DNA of 64,000 nt, taken from CAZPQK01 sp964588695 (lineage in GTDB: Bacteria > Krumholzibacteriota > Krumholzibacteriia > WVZY01 > JAKEHA01). Below are positions 36,020-45,327 of this stretch, piece by piece. The notes under the pieces are model-generated. The model worked only from the letters and a program-made list of their open reading frames with translations. It ran no database searches and was not told the DNA's origin. The stretch spans positions 62,001 to 126,000 of the forward strand of contig CAZPQK010000010.1 in NCBI GenBank assembly GCA_964588695.1, given 5' to 3'. Numbering within the stretch: position 1 is the stretch's first letter; each line of letters opens with the position of its first letter. Both the position numbers and the translations under genes were made by a program.

Positions 36020-37719
36020 AACTTGATCGCGTCCTTGGCGGCTTGCTCGACGGCGACCAGACCGGTTTCGCCCGAAGCGCGATACAGCATCTCTACCTGG
36101 CCATTCTTTAGATTGCGCTCGCCAACGGTGATGCGCACCGGAAATCCGATCAATTCGGAGTCGGCGAACTTAGGCCCGGGGCGCATGTCGCGGTCGTCGA
36201 TGAGAACATCAAGGCCAGCGTTGTTGAGTTCTTCGTAGAGACGATCGACAACCGTCATAGTTTGATCGTCGCCCGCGTTGATTGGCAACAAAAGGACGTC
36301 AAACGGCGCGATTGACTTTGGCCACACAATGCCTTTTTCGTCGTAGTGTTGTTCGATTGCTGCCGCGACTGCGCGCGACACTCCAAATCCGTAACAACCC
36401 ATGATGTATGAGTGTTCTTTGCCGTCGGCATCCAGGTACGTCGCGTTCATCGCATCACTGTACTTGGTGCCAAGTTTAAAGATGTGTCCGAGTTCCACCC
36501 CGCGTTGCATGTACAACTTGCCCTCACCGCACTGCGAACACACATCGTCGACTTGTACCATCGACACACTGGAAGTTTCATTGGGGGAAAAGTCGCGGCC
36601 AAGCTTAACACCACGGAGATGTTGATCGGTCTCATTGGCCCCGATCACCATTCCGTCGTAGTCGTCCAAGAACATATCCGCAATTATGTAAACCGATTTG
36701 GGCAGCCCAACCGGGCCGGCAAACCCAACGTCTGCCCCGGTAAGAGACTTGATCTCTTCGTCGTGCATCGGGCGAAAGTTCGGGTCGTCGAGAAGTTTGG
36801 CGAGTTTCGCTTCGTTCAGTTGACGCCCTCCGGGCAGCACCACCGCGATGTCGCGCTCGCCACTTTTAAACAACAGCGTTTTAGCCAACTGGTCTTCGGA
36901 CACCTTGAGAAACTTCGCGACGTCTTCAATAGTGGTGTGAGCCGGCGTGTGGACTTTCTGGGGAGCCTCAGTGACCGGCTCGGTCGCGGCCAGTGGCTTT
37001 CCCCTGCTGTCGGCACGCTCGTCGTTCGCGGCGTAGTCACAATTGTGGCAACGCACAATCTCGCTCTCCCCGGCATCCGCCAATGTCACAAACTCGTGGT
37101 TTATGTCGCCGCCAATATTGCCCGAATCGGCCTGCACCTGCAGGTGATCCAAACCGCAGCGCTCCAGAATGCGGTGATAAGCCTCTGCCATTGCTTCGTA
37201 AGTTTCTTGCAGCGATTCTTCGCTGTCATGAAAACTGTATGCGTCTTTCATCATGAACTCGCGCGCGCGCATCACGCCAAAGCGCGGCCGAATCTCGTCG
37301 CGAAACTTGGCAAGAATCTGATAGAGCGTTTGAGGAAGCTGCTTGTAGCTCTTCATTTCCACACGGGCAAGGTCGGTGACCACTTCTTCGTGGGTTGGTC
37401 CGAGCGCAAACAAGCGCTCCTTGCGATCGTGCAACTTGAACAACTCAGGACCAAAGTTGGCCATTCTGCCGCTTTCTTCGTAAAGCTCACTCGGATGCAG
37501 AATCGGCATTAGAATTTCCTGCGCTCCCGCCCGGTTCATTTCTTCACGCACGATGTTTTCGATCCGGCGCAACACCCGATACCCGAGCGGCAGAAACGAA
37601 TACACGCCGGAGGTGAGTTTCTTAATCAGCCCGGCGCGCAGCATTAACTTATGACTTGGGATTTCGGCATCGGCCGGCGTTTCTTTGTACGTCGGCAGAT
37701 ACGATTTGGACCACCGCAT
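36007..37719 (-). CDS. proS: Prolyl-tRNA synthetase (bacterial type with editing insertion)
   Basis: ProS is a class II synthetase charging tRNA-Pro. Motif 1 (GVYSFLPLGYRVLRRIENIV), motif 2 with FRDEIRPRFGVMRAREFMMKDAYSFH (seen in two blocks, FRDEIRPRFGVMRAREF and MMKDAYSFH) and motif 3 (GCYGFGVSRAVAAAIEQH) are intact. The YbaK-like Ala-tRNA-Pro editing domain sits between motifs 2 and 3 (residues about 240-390, HTTIEDVAKFLKVSEDQLAK). The C-terminal anticodon-binding domain completes the 570 aa. It is last in the xerC-to-proS run, 24 nt after the peptidase/barrel gene, and its stop overlaps that of the convergent HNH gene. Confidence 0.97.
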   Translation of the reverse strand: MRWSKSYLPTYKETPADAEIPSHKLMLRAGLIKKLTSGVYSFLPLGYRVLRRIENIVREEMNRAGAQEILMPILHPSELYEESGRMANFGPELFKLHDRKERLFALGPTHEEVVTDLARVEMKSYKQLPQTLYQILAKFRDEIRPRFGVMRAREFMMKDAYSFHDSEESLQETYEAMAEAYHRILERCGLDHLQVQADSGNIGGDINHEFVTLADAGESEIVRCHNCDYAANDERADSRGKPLAATEPVTEAPQKVHTPAHTTIEDVAKFLKVSEDQLAKTLLFKSGERDIAVVLPGGRQLNEAKLAKLLDDPNFRPMHDEEIKSLTGADVGFAGPVGLPKSVYIIADMFLDDYDGMVIGANETDQHLRGVKLGRDFSPNETSSVSMVQVDDVCSQCGEGKLYMQRGVELGHIFKLGTKYSDAMNATYLDADGKEHSYIMGCYGFGVSRAVAAAIEQHYDEKGIVWPKSIAPFDVLLLPINAGDDQTMTVVDRLYEELNNAGLDVLIDDRDMRPGPKFADSELIGFPVRITVGERNLKNGQVEMLYRASGETGLVAVEQAAKDAIKFHRS

Positions 37720-37743
37720 CCAGAATCCAATCTGTGTGTAAGT

Positions 37744-40533
37744 CTAATAGTTGTAACCGATAAACAGTTCGACGTTGGTGTCGGTCGATATGGTAGCGAA
37801 ATCGGTCTTGCGTGTAAAGTTCAGCCGAAAGACCGGCGCAAAGCCCAAGTTAAGCTCGGCTCCCAGTCCCAGCGTCCCCTTCCAGCCGTTAGTGCTCCCG
37901 GCTATGTAACGCTCGGTTCTGCCAGCGTCAAAAAACGCGGCGCCGCGAAACATCGGCATCTCAATGTTCCCGAATGGAAGCGCCAGCAGGAACCGGTCAA
38001 CCAGGGGAAACCGAATCTCGGAGTTAAACAAGTACGTGCTACGTCCGGCAAACTCGCGCCAATCGTAACCGCGCAAACTCCATGGTCCCCCGAGATAGTA
38101 AAGCTGTTCGTCGCCTCCATAACTGTTGGCCGACCGAAACCTAAGTGCCAATGCTATGCGTCGATCCAATTTAAGATACTTGCGAACGTCATAAATAACC
38201 CCCGTGTTGGCAAATCCGCGGCCCAGAAAATCACCCGTTTGACCCACCGACACGTAGTACCGGCTGCCGGTGATAGGACCACCGATCGTCCACAACGTAT
38301 GGTCTGACGCGTAAGTCGCAAATAGACTTCCGGTAAAGCTCTCGCGACGTTGAACCCCAACCAATGACAATTCGCGTTCGATTCCGCGCAACACACCCGA
38401 CAGCTCGATCCGTTGAAACCGGTTCAGCGGGTATCGAATGCCGAGCGCCCCGCCGTACCGTCGCTCTTGTCGGTCGACCGTAAAGAAATCGTTCGAATAG
38501 GTCGAAAAGTGAAAAAAGCTAAGCGAGTAGTTAATCCGACGACTCAGGTTGGCGTATGTGATTCCGGCGTTCAGACGTTTCCAAAAGTCGTCGAGTCCTT
38601 CGCTACTGTTGGCAAACACAAAGTTGATCTGTTCATTGCCTAACACATCACTCAAAAGCAATTGGCCGCCGTTACCGATATCGCCAAACTCCGGATCGAT
38701 AGCTACCCCGGCACCAACAAAATCCACAGCAAAGCGGCGCTCATACGGTTTGCTGTTGTATTCCTGAACGCCCGTGTACACTTCGGGCGACCACGTGACC
38801 TCGGTGCCGACATCCTGCGGTTCCACGCGGGTCACCTGCCCCGTACCGTTGACCAACTCGAACTCGAAAACGCGAAACCGTCCACCGCTGTAACTACTCG
38901 CCACAAACCGATCGCCCTGTGGAAGAAAAGCGGCCGAAGTCACGGCACCCAATACGTTGGTTTGCCGTACGATGACGTCCCCGTTGTGATGGTAGATATT
39001 GTTGGTGCCGTCGCGATCGGACGTAAACAAAAACGACTTACCGTCGGGCGCCCACTCGGCCTGCGAGTCGGCGAAGGGGCCTTCGTCCATCACCCGATAC
39101 CGACCCGAGTCCACGTCCACCCAATAGATGTGCGAGCGATCCCGGCGGCCCTCGGTTCCTCGGTCGGAGGTGTACAGCAGCACATTGTCGGTCGGGTGAA
39201 AATCCGGATCCTCGTCGGCATAGATATCGTCGGTGACCCGACGCAATGTCTCGTCCGTCAGGTCGTAAAGAAAGATGTCCATCTGGCCGGTATCATCGAT
39301 CGCGCTAAAAGCAAGTCGTCGACCATCTCCAGACAGCGTTGGCGACGCCAGCAGGTCCAGTTGCTCAAACGACACTCGCCGGATTTCCTTCTTGTTACGG
39401 ACACTCCAGAAGTAGATGACATCGCGATCGCTGCTCTTGGAGACAAACAACAACGTATCGCCGTGCGCTTCTATCTTACTGCGGAACGCAGGAATGGATT
39501 CCAGCCGCGCGGAACGACTGCCCTTGGCGACAATTCGCGAACTGGTTCCGGGAAGCTCCAGTTGTGCGACGTTGATCACCCCGTCTTCGGCGCTCAATGT
39601 AAAAACGCTCGCGTTGCCATCCGCGTCGGCGGTCGCCGCTACTCGACTGTGGAACGCTTTCTCGCCGGTCAATGGCTTACCGATGTCGGTCACAAAACGC
39701 GAATGTAGAATAGCCGGATAGTATTGGCGCTTGGTGTACTGCATCCACGCATCACTAAGCTCAAACATATCCATACCGATGGTGTTCTTCAGCACGAATG
39801 TGAACTTCTCGGAAGTCCACCAGTTTTCCAGGATCCGAATAACTGCCTCATCACCAAAGTTGTGCGCTATGTAAGCGACCACCGCTTCGCCTTGTTTGTA
39901 CATCAGGTACGAACCACTGATCCGCCAGATGTTGTTCAGGTCGAGCAGCTTGTCGTGAACCAACGCGTCACGGATGAACATATGCGCCTGGCTATTGCGC
40001 GGAGAGTTGGCAAAGTATTCGGCCATGCCTTCGACAAACCACAGCGGCGGCGGCGGCACATTAAACTTACCCTGCCCCGCCATCACCTGTTGTAATTTTT
40101 CCAGCATGAACGCATGCACCATTTCGTGCCGAACAACATGCCGGAACTTGGCGTAACTTCCGGTAAAAGGAACCGCAACCCGCCCCTTGAGCAAATCCGT
40201 GAACCCGCCGGTGTATTCAGAAATCAACGACGGAAGAATATTGGTTTGCTGGAAATCGTAGTGGGACGCGTAAAACACGAACGGCACACGGCGTTCGAAC
40301 TCGATACCAAACACCTCGCTGAACTCAAGGTAGGTTTCCTCAATCAACGGGGCGGCAAAGCGAATCAGGTTGGCTTCGTTGGGATAGTGATAGATATCGA
40401 CGTGCTCAGTTTCCAAAACCTGCCAGTCGAGCTTGGAGTAGATGACCTTATTCTTGCCGAAGGGATACTGTGCTTGGGTGGGGCCAGGCAGACACAAAAC
40501 GAGCAGAGCGATGAGCGCAACGCCACGTGTCAT
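37744..40533 (-). CDS. Exported fusion: gluzincin metallopeptidase-like domain, TolB-like propeller, BamA-type outer-membrane barrel
   Basis: This 929-aa protein starts with a signal peptide (GVALIALLVLCLPGPTQAQ). Residues 35-280 hold a gluzincin-type peptidase domain with the zinc motif HEMVH (His136, Glu137, His140) and a third-ligand region WFVEGMAEYF (Glu168/Glu172). Residues about 290-600 form a TolB/WD40-like propeller with repeated blades of the type GDGRRLAFSAIDDTGQMDIFLYDL and DRDGTNNIYHHNG. Residues about 640-929 resemble the C-terminal Omp85/surface-antigen barrel, with ALRFRSANSYGGDEQLYYLG and SLRGYDWREFAGRSTYLFN-type strands, and the protein ends in Tyr as barrels often do. It is predicted to sit in the outer membrane with its catalytic and propeller parts in the periplasm. 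Whether the peptidase is active is untested. It follows dapF by 6 nt. Confidence 0.85.
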   Translation of the reverse strand: MTRGVALIALLVLCLPGPTQAQYPFGKNKVIYSKLDWQVLETEHVDIYHYPNEANLIRFAAPLIEETYLEFSEVFGIEFERRVPFVFYASHYDFQQTNILPSLISEYTGGFTDLLKGRVAVPFTGSYAKFRHVVRHEMVHAFMLEKLQQVMAGQGKFNVPPPPLWFVEGMAEYFANSPRNSQAHMFIRDALVHDKLLDLNNIWRISGSYLMYKQGEAVVAYIAHNFGDEAVIRILENWWTSEKFTFVLKNTIGMDMFELSDAWMQYTKRQYYPAILHSRFVTDIGKPLTGEKAFHSRVAATADADGNASVFTLSAEDGVINVAQLELPGTSSRIVAKGSRSARLESIPAFRSKIEAHGDTLLFVSKSSDRDVIYFWSVRNKKEIRRVSFEQLDLLASPTLSGDGRRLAFSAIDDTGQMDIFLYDLTDETLRRVTDDIYADEDPDFHPTDNVLLYTSDRGTEGRRDRSHIYWVDVDSGRYRVMDEGPFADSQAEWAPDGKSFLFTSDRDGTNNIYHHNGDVIVRQTNVLGAVTSAAFLPQGDRFVASSYSGGRFRVFEFELVNGTGQVTRVEPQDVGTEVTWSPEVYTGVQEYNSKPYERRFAVDFVGAGVAIDPEFGDIGNGGQLLLSDVLGNEQINFVFANSSEGLDDFWKRLNAGITYANLSRRINYSLSFFHFSTYSNDFFTVDRQERRYGGALGIRYPLNRFQRIELSGVLRGIERELSLVGVQRRESFTGSLFATYASDHTLWTIGGPITGSRYYVSVGQTGDFLGRGFANTGVIYDVRKYLKLDRRIALALRFRSANSYGGDEQLYYLGGPWSLRGYDWREFAGRSTYLFNSEIRFPLVDRFLLALPFGNIEMPMFRGAAFFDAGRTERYIAGSTNGWKGTLGLGAELNLGFAPVFRLNFTRKTDFATISTDTNVELFIGYNY

Positions 40534-40539
40534 GGGCGG

Positions 40540-41373
40540 CTAAATCTCCAGCGTTCCGGAAAAGTTGATGGCCACGGGACCACCAATGCGTACATTGGTG
40601 GCTCCGGTCTCGGTGGGGCGAAACGAAATTTCTAGTACATCCCCGCAGCACTGCACAACCTTTCGGGGCGACTCCAAATAACCCAGGTGTGCCATCACGA
40701 CACACGATCCGACCGAACCAGTCCCGCAGGCGAAGGTTTCATCCTCAACGCCCTTCTCGTACGTCCGGAGAGAAACGCGGCCGTCATCGGCCAGAGAGAC
40801 AAAGTTGACATTCGCGCCGATTGGGGCAAACTCGCTGTGATGTCTTAGCCGTCTTCCGACCGCGACCACTTGTTGATGGGTCAAGGCGGTTGCATCGGAA
40901 ACCATCACCACGGCGTGACGCGTGCCGACAGTGATAAAATGCACGCTTTCACCAACTTCCGCAACCTCCACTGGCAGGTTAAGCCGCATATCCCGGGCAT
41001 CCATCAGGTCGGTCACAACGTACTCGCCGCGGACCTCCGCGCTGACCATCCCAGAACCGGTCGCGAAAACTACCTCGGTTTCTGCGCCTGCACGGCGTCC
41101 CAGCCCCAAATGCGCGGCGAAATGTGCCGCGCAACGGGATCCGTTTCCGCACATTTCCGCCTCGCTGCCATCCGAATTATAGAAGCGCATGAAGAAGTCG
41201 GTCGTCCTCTGGTCGCTGGTTTCGGGAGCGATCACCCCGTCGGCGCCAACCCCACGACGGCGATCACAGATCCACGCAATTTGTTGCGCCGTTAGTCTGA
41301 TCTGGCCGTCCATGTTATTCAACAGAACGAAATCATTGGCGGCGCCATTCATCTTCAAAAAAGGAATCTTCAC
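40540..41373 (-). CDS. dapF: Diaminopimelate epimerase
   Basis: DapF interconverts LL- and meso-diaminopimelate for lysine and peptidoglycan synthesis, without a cofactor. Both catalytic cysteines are present: NSDGSEAEMCGNGSRCAAHF and EDETFACGTGSVGS. The substrate-binding KMNGAANDFV and GIGVGADGVI-type (RRGVGADGVIAPE) segments are also there. Length is 277 aa. The GTG start overlaps the preceding lipoprotein stop as GTGA. No other dap gene is in the window. Confidence 0.96.
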   Translation of the reverse strand: MKIPFLKMNGAANDFVLLNNMDGQIRLTAQQIAWICDRRRGVGADGVIAPETSDQRTTDFFMRFYNSDGSEAEMCGNGSRCAAHFAAHLGLGRRAGAETEVVFATGSGMVSAEVRGEYVVTDLMDARDMRLNLPVEVAEVGESVHFITVGTRHAVVMVSDATALTHQQVVAVGRRLRHHSEFAPIGANVNFVSLADDGRVSLRTYEKGVEDETFACGTGSVGSCVVMAHLGYLESPRKVVQCCGDVLEISFRPTETGATNVRIGGPVAINFSGTLEI

Positions 41374-42473
41374 GGTTTGTTCAATATGATCGGCGCCACT
41401 GTGACAGGTTCACCCGGCACCACGCGCAGGGTGTCGCTAAGAGTAACACAGGGTTCTGCACACTGTTGCGTGCTGTCGCCGGGGCAGACCACCATACTGC
41501 AGGTGCTATCGCCGTCCACATCCACCAGGGCACGTAACAAGTAGTCGCCTAGCAATACGCGGCCAAACTCATACGCACCCAAAGTGTCTACGCGCGTTGC
41601 ATGGGTGACGACCAGCGAAGTATCCGCGCGCAACAGCATAACCGTCACAGGTGGCGTGTCCCACCCGGACTGGTTGTCGACGGTACCCGAAACGGTGGTC
41701 GGTTCCCTGGGATCGACGATTCCAATAGTGTGTCCCGACAGCACCGGACTGGTCGCGGTAGTCACCAGAGTGTCGTCGATAGCCATACCGGCTTCCTGGT
41801 CGGGGTCGAACACACCGTCGTTGTTAGCATCGTGAAACGCCCACACCAGAAAACGCTGATTGTTGGTCGGCAAGTAGTCCAGTGTGAACTCACCCGATTC
41901 GTTGGTGTTGACCTCGCGATCGGGTTTCGTGGTCGCAAAAGCGAAGCTGGAGTCCACGGGAAGCCGGTAACATCGTACTTTTGCTTTGGGACTGGGTTCG
42001 CGGCGGAACAAGACCTGGCCGGTGACCTGGCCGCTATCGATGGCGGCTCCAGTTGCAAACGCAAAACGGTAACTCTTTTCGTTCGCCACGCGGTGATAGT
42101 CGCGAAAGCCACCGCGAATCGTCACCACATAGGTGGTGTCCCGATGGAACGGTTCTTCAGGAATCAACCGCACCGTGTTACCGCCGGACCACGCCGACTT
42201 GGAGAACGAAATCGGCGGTGAAGTCGACACCGTCCGCTCCAAGCGACCAGTTGCCATGCGCTCGCTAAACAACACAACGATCTCTCCGTGAACTCCAACC
42301 CCAACTGAGTCAGCGGCGGGAATTGTTCCGAGGATCTTTGGCGGCTCCTTGTCTTCCGGACCGCCGGATGGCGCAATAGACACCGCACAACCCAACGCAA
42401 CCGCAATCGCAAGCGTCGCCGCTCCCGCAAGCAGCCGCTGGGGTACCCGATGCCTTAACGCGAACGCGATTAC
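41370..42473 (-). CDS. Ig-like-domain lipoprotein with apparent GTA start codon
   Basis: The reading frame encodes a lipoprotein signal peptide, basic RHRVPQR then LLAGAATLAIAVALGC, with the lipobox Cys at about residue 29. The mature part begins AVSIAPSGGPEDKEPPKIL, leading to a Big_5/SbsA-type Ig-like domain (SERMATGRLERTVSTSPP through SYRFAFATG). A carboxypeptidase-regulatory or SdrD-like segment follows (ESGEFTLDYLPTNN) and the protein contains cysteines near the end. In this whole frame there is no ATG, GTG or TTG upstream of the lipobox. AGGAGG lies 6 nt before GTA at 42473, which overlaps the argF TAA stop as GTAA, mirroring the GTGA overlaps elsewhere. I therefore set the start there; ATC at the next codon is an alternative. 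Function is probably structural or adhesive on the outer membrane. Confidence 0.75.
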   Translation of the reverse strand, partial: VIAFALRHRVPQRLLAGAATLAIAVALGCAVSIAPSGGPEDKEPPKILGTIPAADSVGVGVHGEIVVLFSERMATGRLERTVSTSPPISFSKSAWSGGNTVRLIPEEPFHRDTTYVVTIRGGFRDYHRVANEKSYRFAFATGAAIDSGQVTGQVLFRREPSPKAKVRCYRLPVDSSFAFATTKPDREVNTNESGEFTLDYLPTNNQRFLVWAFHDANNDGVFDPDQEAGMAIDDTLVTTATSPVLSGHTIGIVDPREPTTVSGTVDNQSGWDTPPVTVMLLRADTSLVVTHATRVDTLGAYEFGRVLLGDYLLRALVDVDGDSTCSMVVCPGDSTQQCAEPCVTLSDTLRVVPGEPVTVAPIILNKP

Positions 42474-43405
42474 CGCTTCCCTCCTGCGGGTATTAAATGG
42501 GAGAGAATTGCACGCTGCGCGTGCAAGCGGTTTTCGGCCTGATCAAATACTTTGCTTTGTTCCGACTCCATCGCCTCGTGGGTGATTTCCTCGCCACGGT
42601 GCGCGGGAAGACAGTGTAGAATAATTGCAGACGAAGGCGCCTTTGACATTAGTCCTTCGTTAACCTGAAATCCGTCAAATGCTTTTAACCGCTTTTCTTT
42701 TTCGGCTTCCTGGCCCATCGAGGTCCACACATCGGTGTAGATGACGTCCGATTCTGACACTGCTTCCGCTGGGTCGCTAACCTCTTTGTAGAGACTTGCG
42801 TCGCCGCCGTAGGCATCTTTAATGAACTCCGGCTCAATGCCATACCCTTGCGGGCACGCAAGCACAAAACGAAATCCAAATCGCGCGCTAGCGTTGACCC
42901 AACTTCGCGACATATTGTTGCCATCTCCGATAAATGTAACCGTAAGATCGTCCAGGTTTCCGCGGTGTTCCAGAATGGTCTGCAGGTCGGCCATGACCTG
43001 ACACGGGTGCAGCAGATCGGTCAGCCCGTTGATAACGGGAATCGACGAGTGCCTGGCCAATGCAACGATCATTTCCTGGTCAAATGTACGAATCATGATG
43101 CCGTCGACGTAACGCGACAACACGCGGGCAACGTCTTCGGGAGCTTCGCGCGACCCAATACCCAGTTCTTTATCCGTCAAGTACAGAGACGTTCCGCCCA
43201 AATTGTGCATAGCGACTTCAAAACTAACGCGGGTTCGCAAGGAAGGCTTATGAAAGATACACGCCAACACCTTGCCTACATGAGTGCGATCAAGAGTTCC
43301 GGCGTGATGCTGTTTCTTCTGCGCGATCGCGGTATCAAGTATGGTTTGCAGTTCGCCGCGATGGTAGTCCGAAATCGCCAGAAAGTCTTTGTTGGACAAC
43401 GCCAT
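42470..43405 (-). CDS. argF: Ornithine carbamoyltransferase
   Basis: This enzyme makes citrulline from ornithine and carbamoyl phosphate in arginine synthesis. The carbamoyl-phosphate loop is SLRTRVSFEVAMHNLGG, with the HPCQVMADLQTI segment, the ornithine-specific DVWTSMGQE loop and the catalytic-Cys motif HCLPAHRGEEIT. The length of 311 aa is normal. It begins at ATG 43405 and follows hslU by 18 nt. No other arginine gene is nearby, and its place after hslU looks opportunistic. Confidence 0.96.
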   Translation of the reverse strand: MALSNKDFLAISDYHRGELQTILDTAIAQKKQHHAGTLDRTHVGKVLACIFHKPSLRTRVSFEVAMHNLGGTSLYLTDKELGIGSREAPEDVARVLSRYVDGIMIRTFDQEMIVALARHSSIPVINGLTDLLHPCQVMADLQTILEHRGNLDDLTVTFIGDGNNMSRSWVNASARFGFRFVLACPQGYGIEPEFIKDAYGGDASLYKEVSDPAEAVSESDVIYTDVWTSMGQEAEKEKRLKAFDGFQVNEGLMSKAPSSAIILHCLPAHRGEEITHEAMESEQSKVFDQAENRLHAQRAILSHLIPAGGKR

Positions 43406-43423
43406 TTTGCTTAGAGCCTCCGG

Positions 43424-44764
43424 TTACAGGATATAACGAGTCAAATCCTCGTCAGCGAGAACACTGTCTAGTGTTCGGGATACTTCTTCTGCGTCAATCA
43501 CGACGGTGTCGTGAGCCGCTTCGGGCAAAACAAACAACAGATCTTCTAAAAGGCGTGCCATGACGGTCTGCAACCGTCGGGCACCAATGTTCTCCGATCG
43601 CTCATTGGCGACCGTTGCCACCCGGGCGATCTCTTTGATAGCCGAGTCCGTGAACGTCACTTTGCAGCCCTCCGTTGCCAGCATCGCTTGGTATTGCTTG
43701 GGCAAAGACGCATCAGGCTCGCGCAGTATTCGCTCGAAGTCTTCCTGGGTCAGCGATGCCAGCTCAACCCTAATTGGAAAACGGCCTTGGAATTCGGGAA
43801 TCAAGTCCGAGGGCTTGGAAACGTTAAACGCGCCCGCCGCGATAAACAGGATATGATCGGTCCGTACTACGCCATAACGGGTGTTAACGGCGGCGCCTTC
43901 AACGATCGGTAGCAAGTCGCGTTGCACACCTTCTCGCGATACATCCGGCCCGGAGGTCGACGACGATCGCATGGCAATTTTATCAATCTCGTCGACAAAC
44001 ACCATCCCTTGGGTTTCCACCCGATGCTTGGCCTCGTCGTGAACTTTTTCCAAGTCCAACAGTTTTTCAGACTCCTCGTCCAGGAATACCGTGCGGGCGT
44101 CCTTAATCGTAGCTTCGCGCTCTTTCGGAGAACGATTGGCGCCACCCATCAATCCCGGCATATTCGGAAGCGATACGTTAAAGTCTTCCAGTCCGCTCTT
44201 GGAAAAAATCTCCATGATTGGAGGAACCGGTGCTTTAACCTTTATGGTTACTTTCTTTTCTTCGAGTTCGCCTGCGCGCAGTTTTTCGCGCAGTTTTTCG
44301 CGTGTGCGTTCGCGTCGCTCAATCGCTTCGTCGTCGTTCACCGATGGTGGATCGGGCATCAACAAGCTCAATATGCGTTCCTCAGCCAGTATTTCGGCTT
44401 TTTCGCGAACGTTCTTTTTGAACTCCTGAGTTACCATGCTCACCGAAATCTCGGTCAGGTCGCGGATAATGCTTTCAACATCCCGCCCCATGTAGCCCAC
44501 TTCGGTGTAGTTGGTTGCTTCTACCTTTACGAACGGAGCATTGGTGAGTTTAGCAATCCGGCGTGCGATCTCGGTTTTACCGACGCCGGTCGGACCAATC
44601 ATAATAATATTGTTGGGCACAATCTCATCGCGCATGTGATCCGACACCTGCTGGCGTCGCCAGCGATTGCGTAAAGCAATCGCCACGGCGCGCTTGGCGT
44701 CGTCCTGCCTGACAATGTAGCGGTCAAGCTCCGAGACAATTTGACTTGGTGTGTGATTCAGCAC
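43424..44764 (-). CDS. hslU: HslU, ATPase subunit of the HslUV protease
   Basis: HslU is the AAA+ unfoldase that feeds HslV. The Walker A GPTGVGKTEIARRIAK (57-64), the pore segment ATNYTEVGYMGRDVESII, the intermediate I domain (about 105-235), Walker B MVFVDEIDKIA and the sensor region GARRLQTVMARLLEDL are present in 446 aa. The C-terminus ends TRYIL, as needed to dock into HslV. It starts with GTG, 12 nt after hslV. The xerC-hslV-hslU order equals codV-clpQ-clpY of Bacillus. Confidence 0.97.
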   Translation of the reverse strand: MLNHTPSQIVSELDRYIVRQDDAKRAVAIALRNRWRRQQVSDHMRDEIVPNNIIMIGPTGVGKTEIARRIAKLTNAPFVKVEATNYTEVGYMGRDVESIIRDLTEISVSMVTQEFKKNVREKAEILAEERILSLLMPDPPSVNDDEAIERRERTREKLREKLRAGELEEKKVTIKVKAPVPPIMEIFSKSGLEDFNVSLPNMPGLMGGANRSPKEREATIKDARTVFLDEESEKLLDLEKVHDEAKHRVETQGMVFVDEIDKIAMRSSSTSGPDVSREGVQRDLLPIVEGAAVNTRYGVVRTDHILFIAAGAFNVSKPSDLIPEFQGRFPIRVELASLTQEDFERILREPDASLPKQYQAMLATEGCKVTFTDSAIKEIARVATVANERSENIGARRLQTVMARLLEDLLFVLPEAAHDTVVIDAEEVSRTLDSVLADEDLTRYIL

Positions 44765-44776
44765 TTCCCGTCTTCC

Positions 44777-45310
44777 CTAGTCGAGCGAATGAATGGTGAT
44801 GTTCTGATTTGTGTATAAGCAGATGTCACCCGCGATCATCAACGAGTCGCGAATGATCTTTTCGGGATCGGTCGCGCCAGTGGCCACAAATGCGCGGGCG
44901 GCCGCCAACGCGTAAGGCGCGCCGGACCCAATCGCTACAATTTCGTCTTGCGGCTCAACAACGTCCCCAGTTCCCGAAATCATAAACGCGTGCTCCGAGT
45001 CGACAACGGCCAACAGAGCCTCCAATCGACGCAGCACACGATCCCCTCTCCAATCCTTGGCCAATTCAACCGCGGCGCGAGGCAGGTTATGGCTGTACTT
45101 CTCCAGTTTTTCTTCGAACCGCTCAAATAGAGTAAATGCGTCCGCGGTACTACCCGCGAACCCGGCAAGTACGCGGCCTCCGGCCAGCTTACGCACCTTA
45201 TTGGCGTTATGTTTGATTACGGTGTTCCCGAGTGTAACTTGACCGTCACCACCCAATGCGGCCTTACCATGGGCTCTGACGCCTAAAATCGTCGTCGCAT
45301 GAAAAGTCAT
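44777..45310 (-). CDS. hslV: HslV, proteasome-like peptidase subunit
   Basis: HslV is the N-terminal-threonine protease of the HslUV complex. The sequence MTFHATTILGVRAHGKAALGG places the mature catalytic Thr after a five-residue propeptide, as in Bacillus ClpQ, followed by GDGQVTLGNTVIKHNA and VLAGFAGSTADAFTLFE. It is 177 aa and ends ITIHSLD. It lies between xerC and hslU. Confidence 0.97.
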   Translation of the reverse strand: MTFHATTILGVRAHGKAALGGDGQVTLGNTVIKHNANKVRKLAGGRVLAGFAGSTADAFTLFERFEEKLEKYSHNLPRAAVELAKDWRGDRVLRRLEALLAVVDSEHAFMISGTGDVVEPQDEIVAIGSGAPYALAAARAFVATGATDPEKIIRDSLMIAGDICLYTNQNITIHSLD

Positions 45311-45327
45311 ATCAGTCGTTTCTAGTT

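Noticed and set aside
44270..44310. Short tandem repeat GCGCAGTTTTTC in hslU
   Set aside because: It encodes a REKLREKLR coiled-coil stretch in the I domain, which is normal low-complexity coding sequence.
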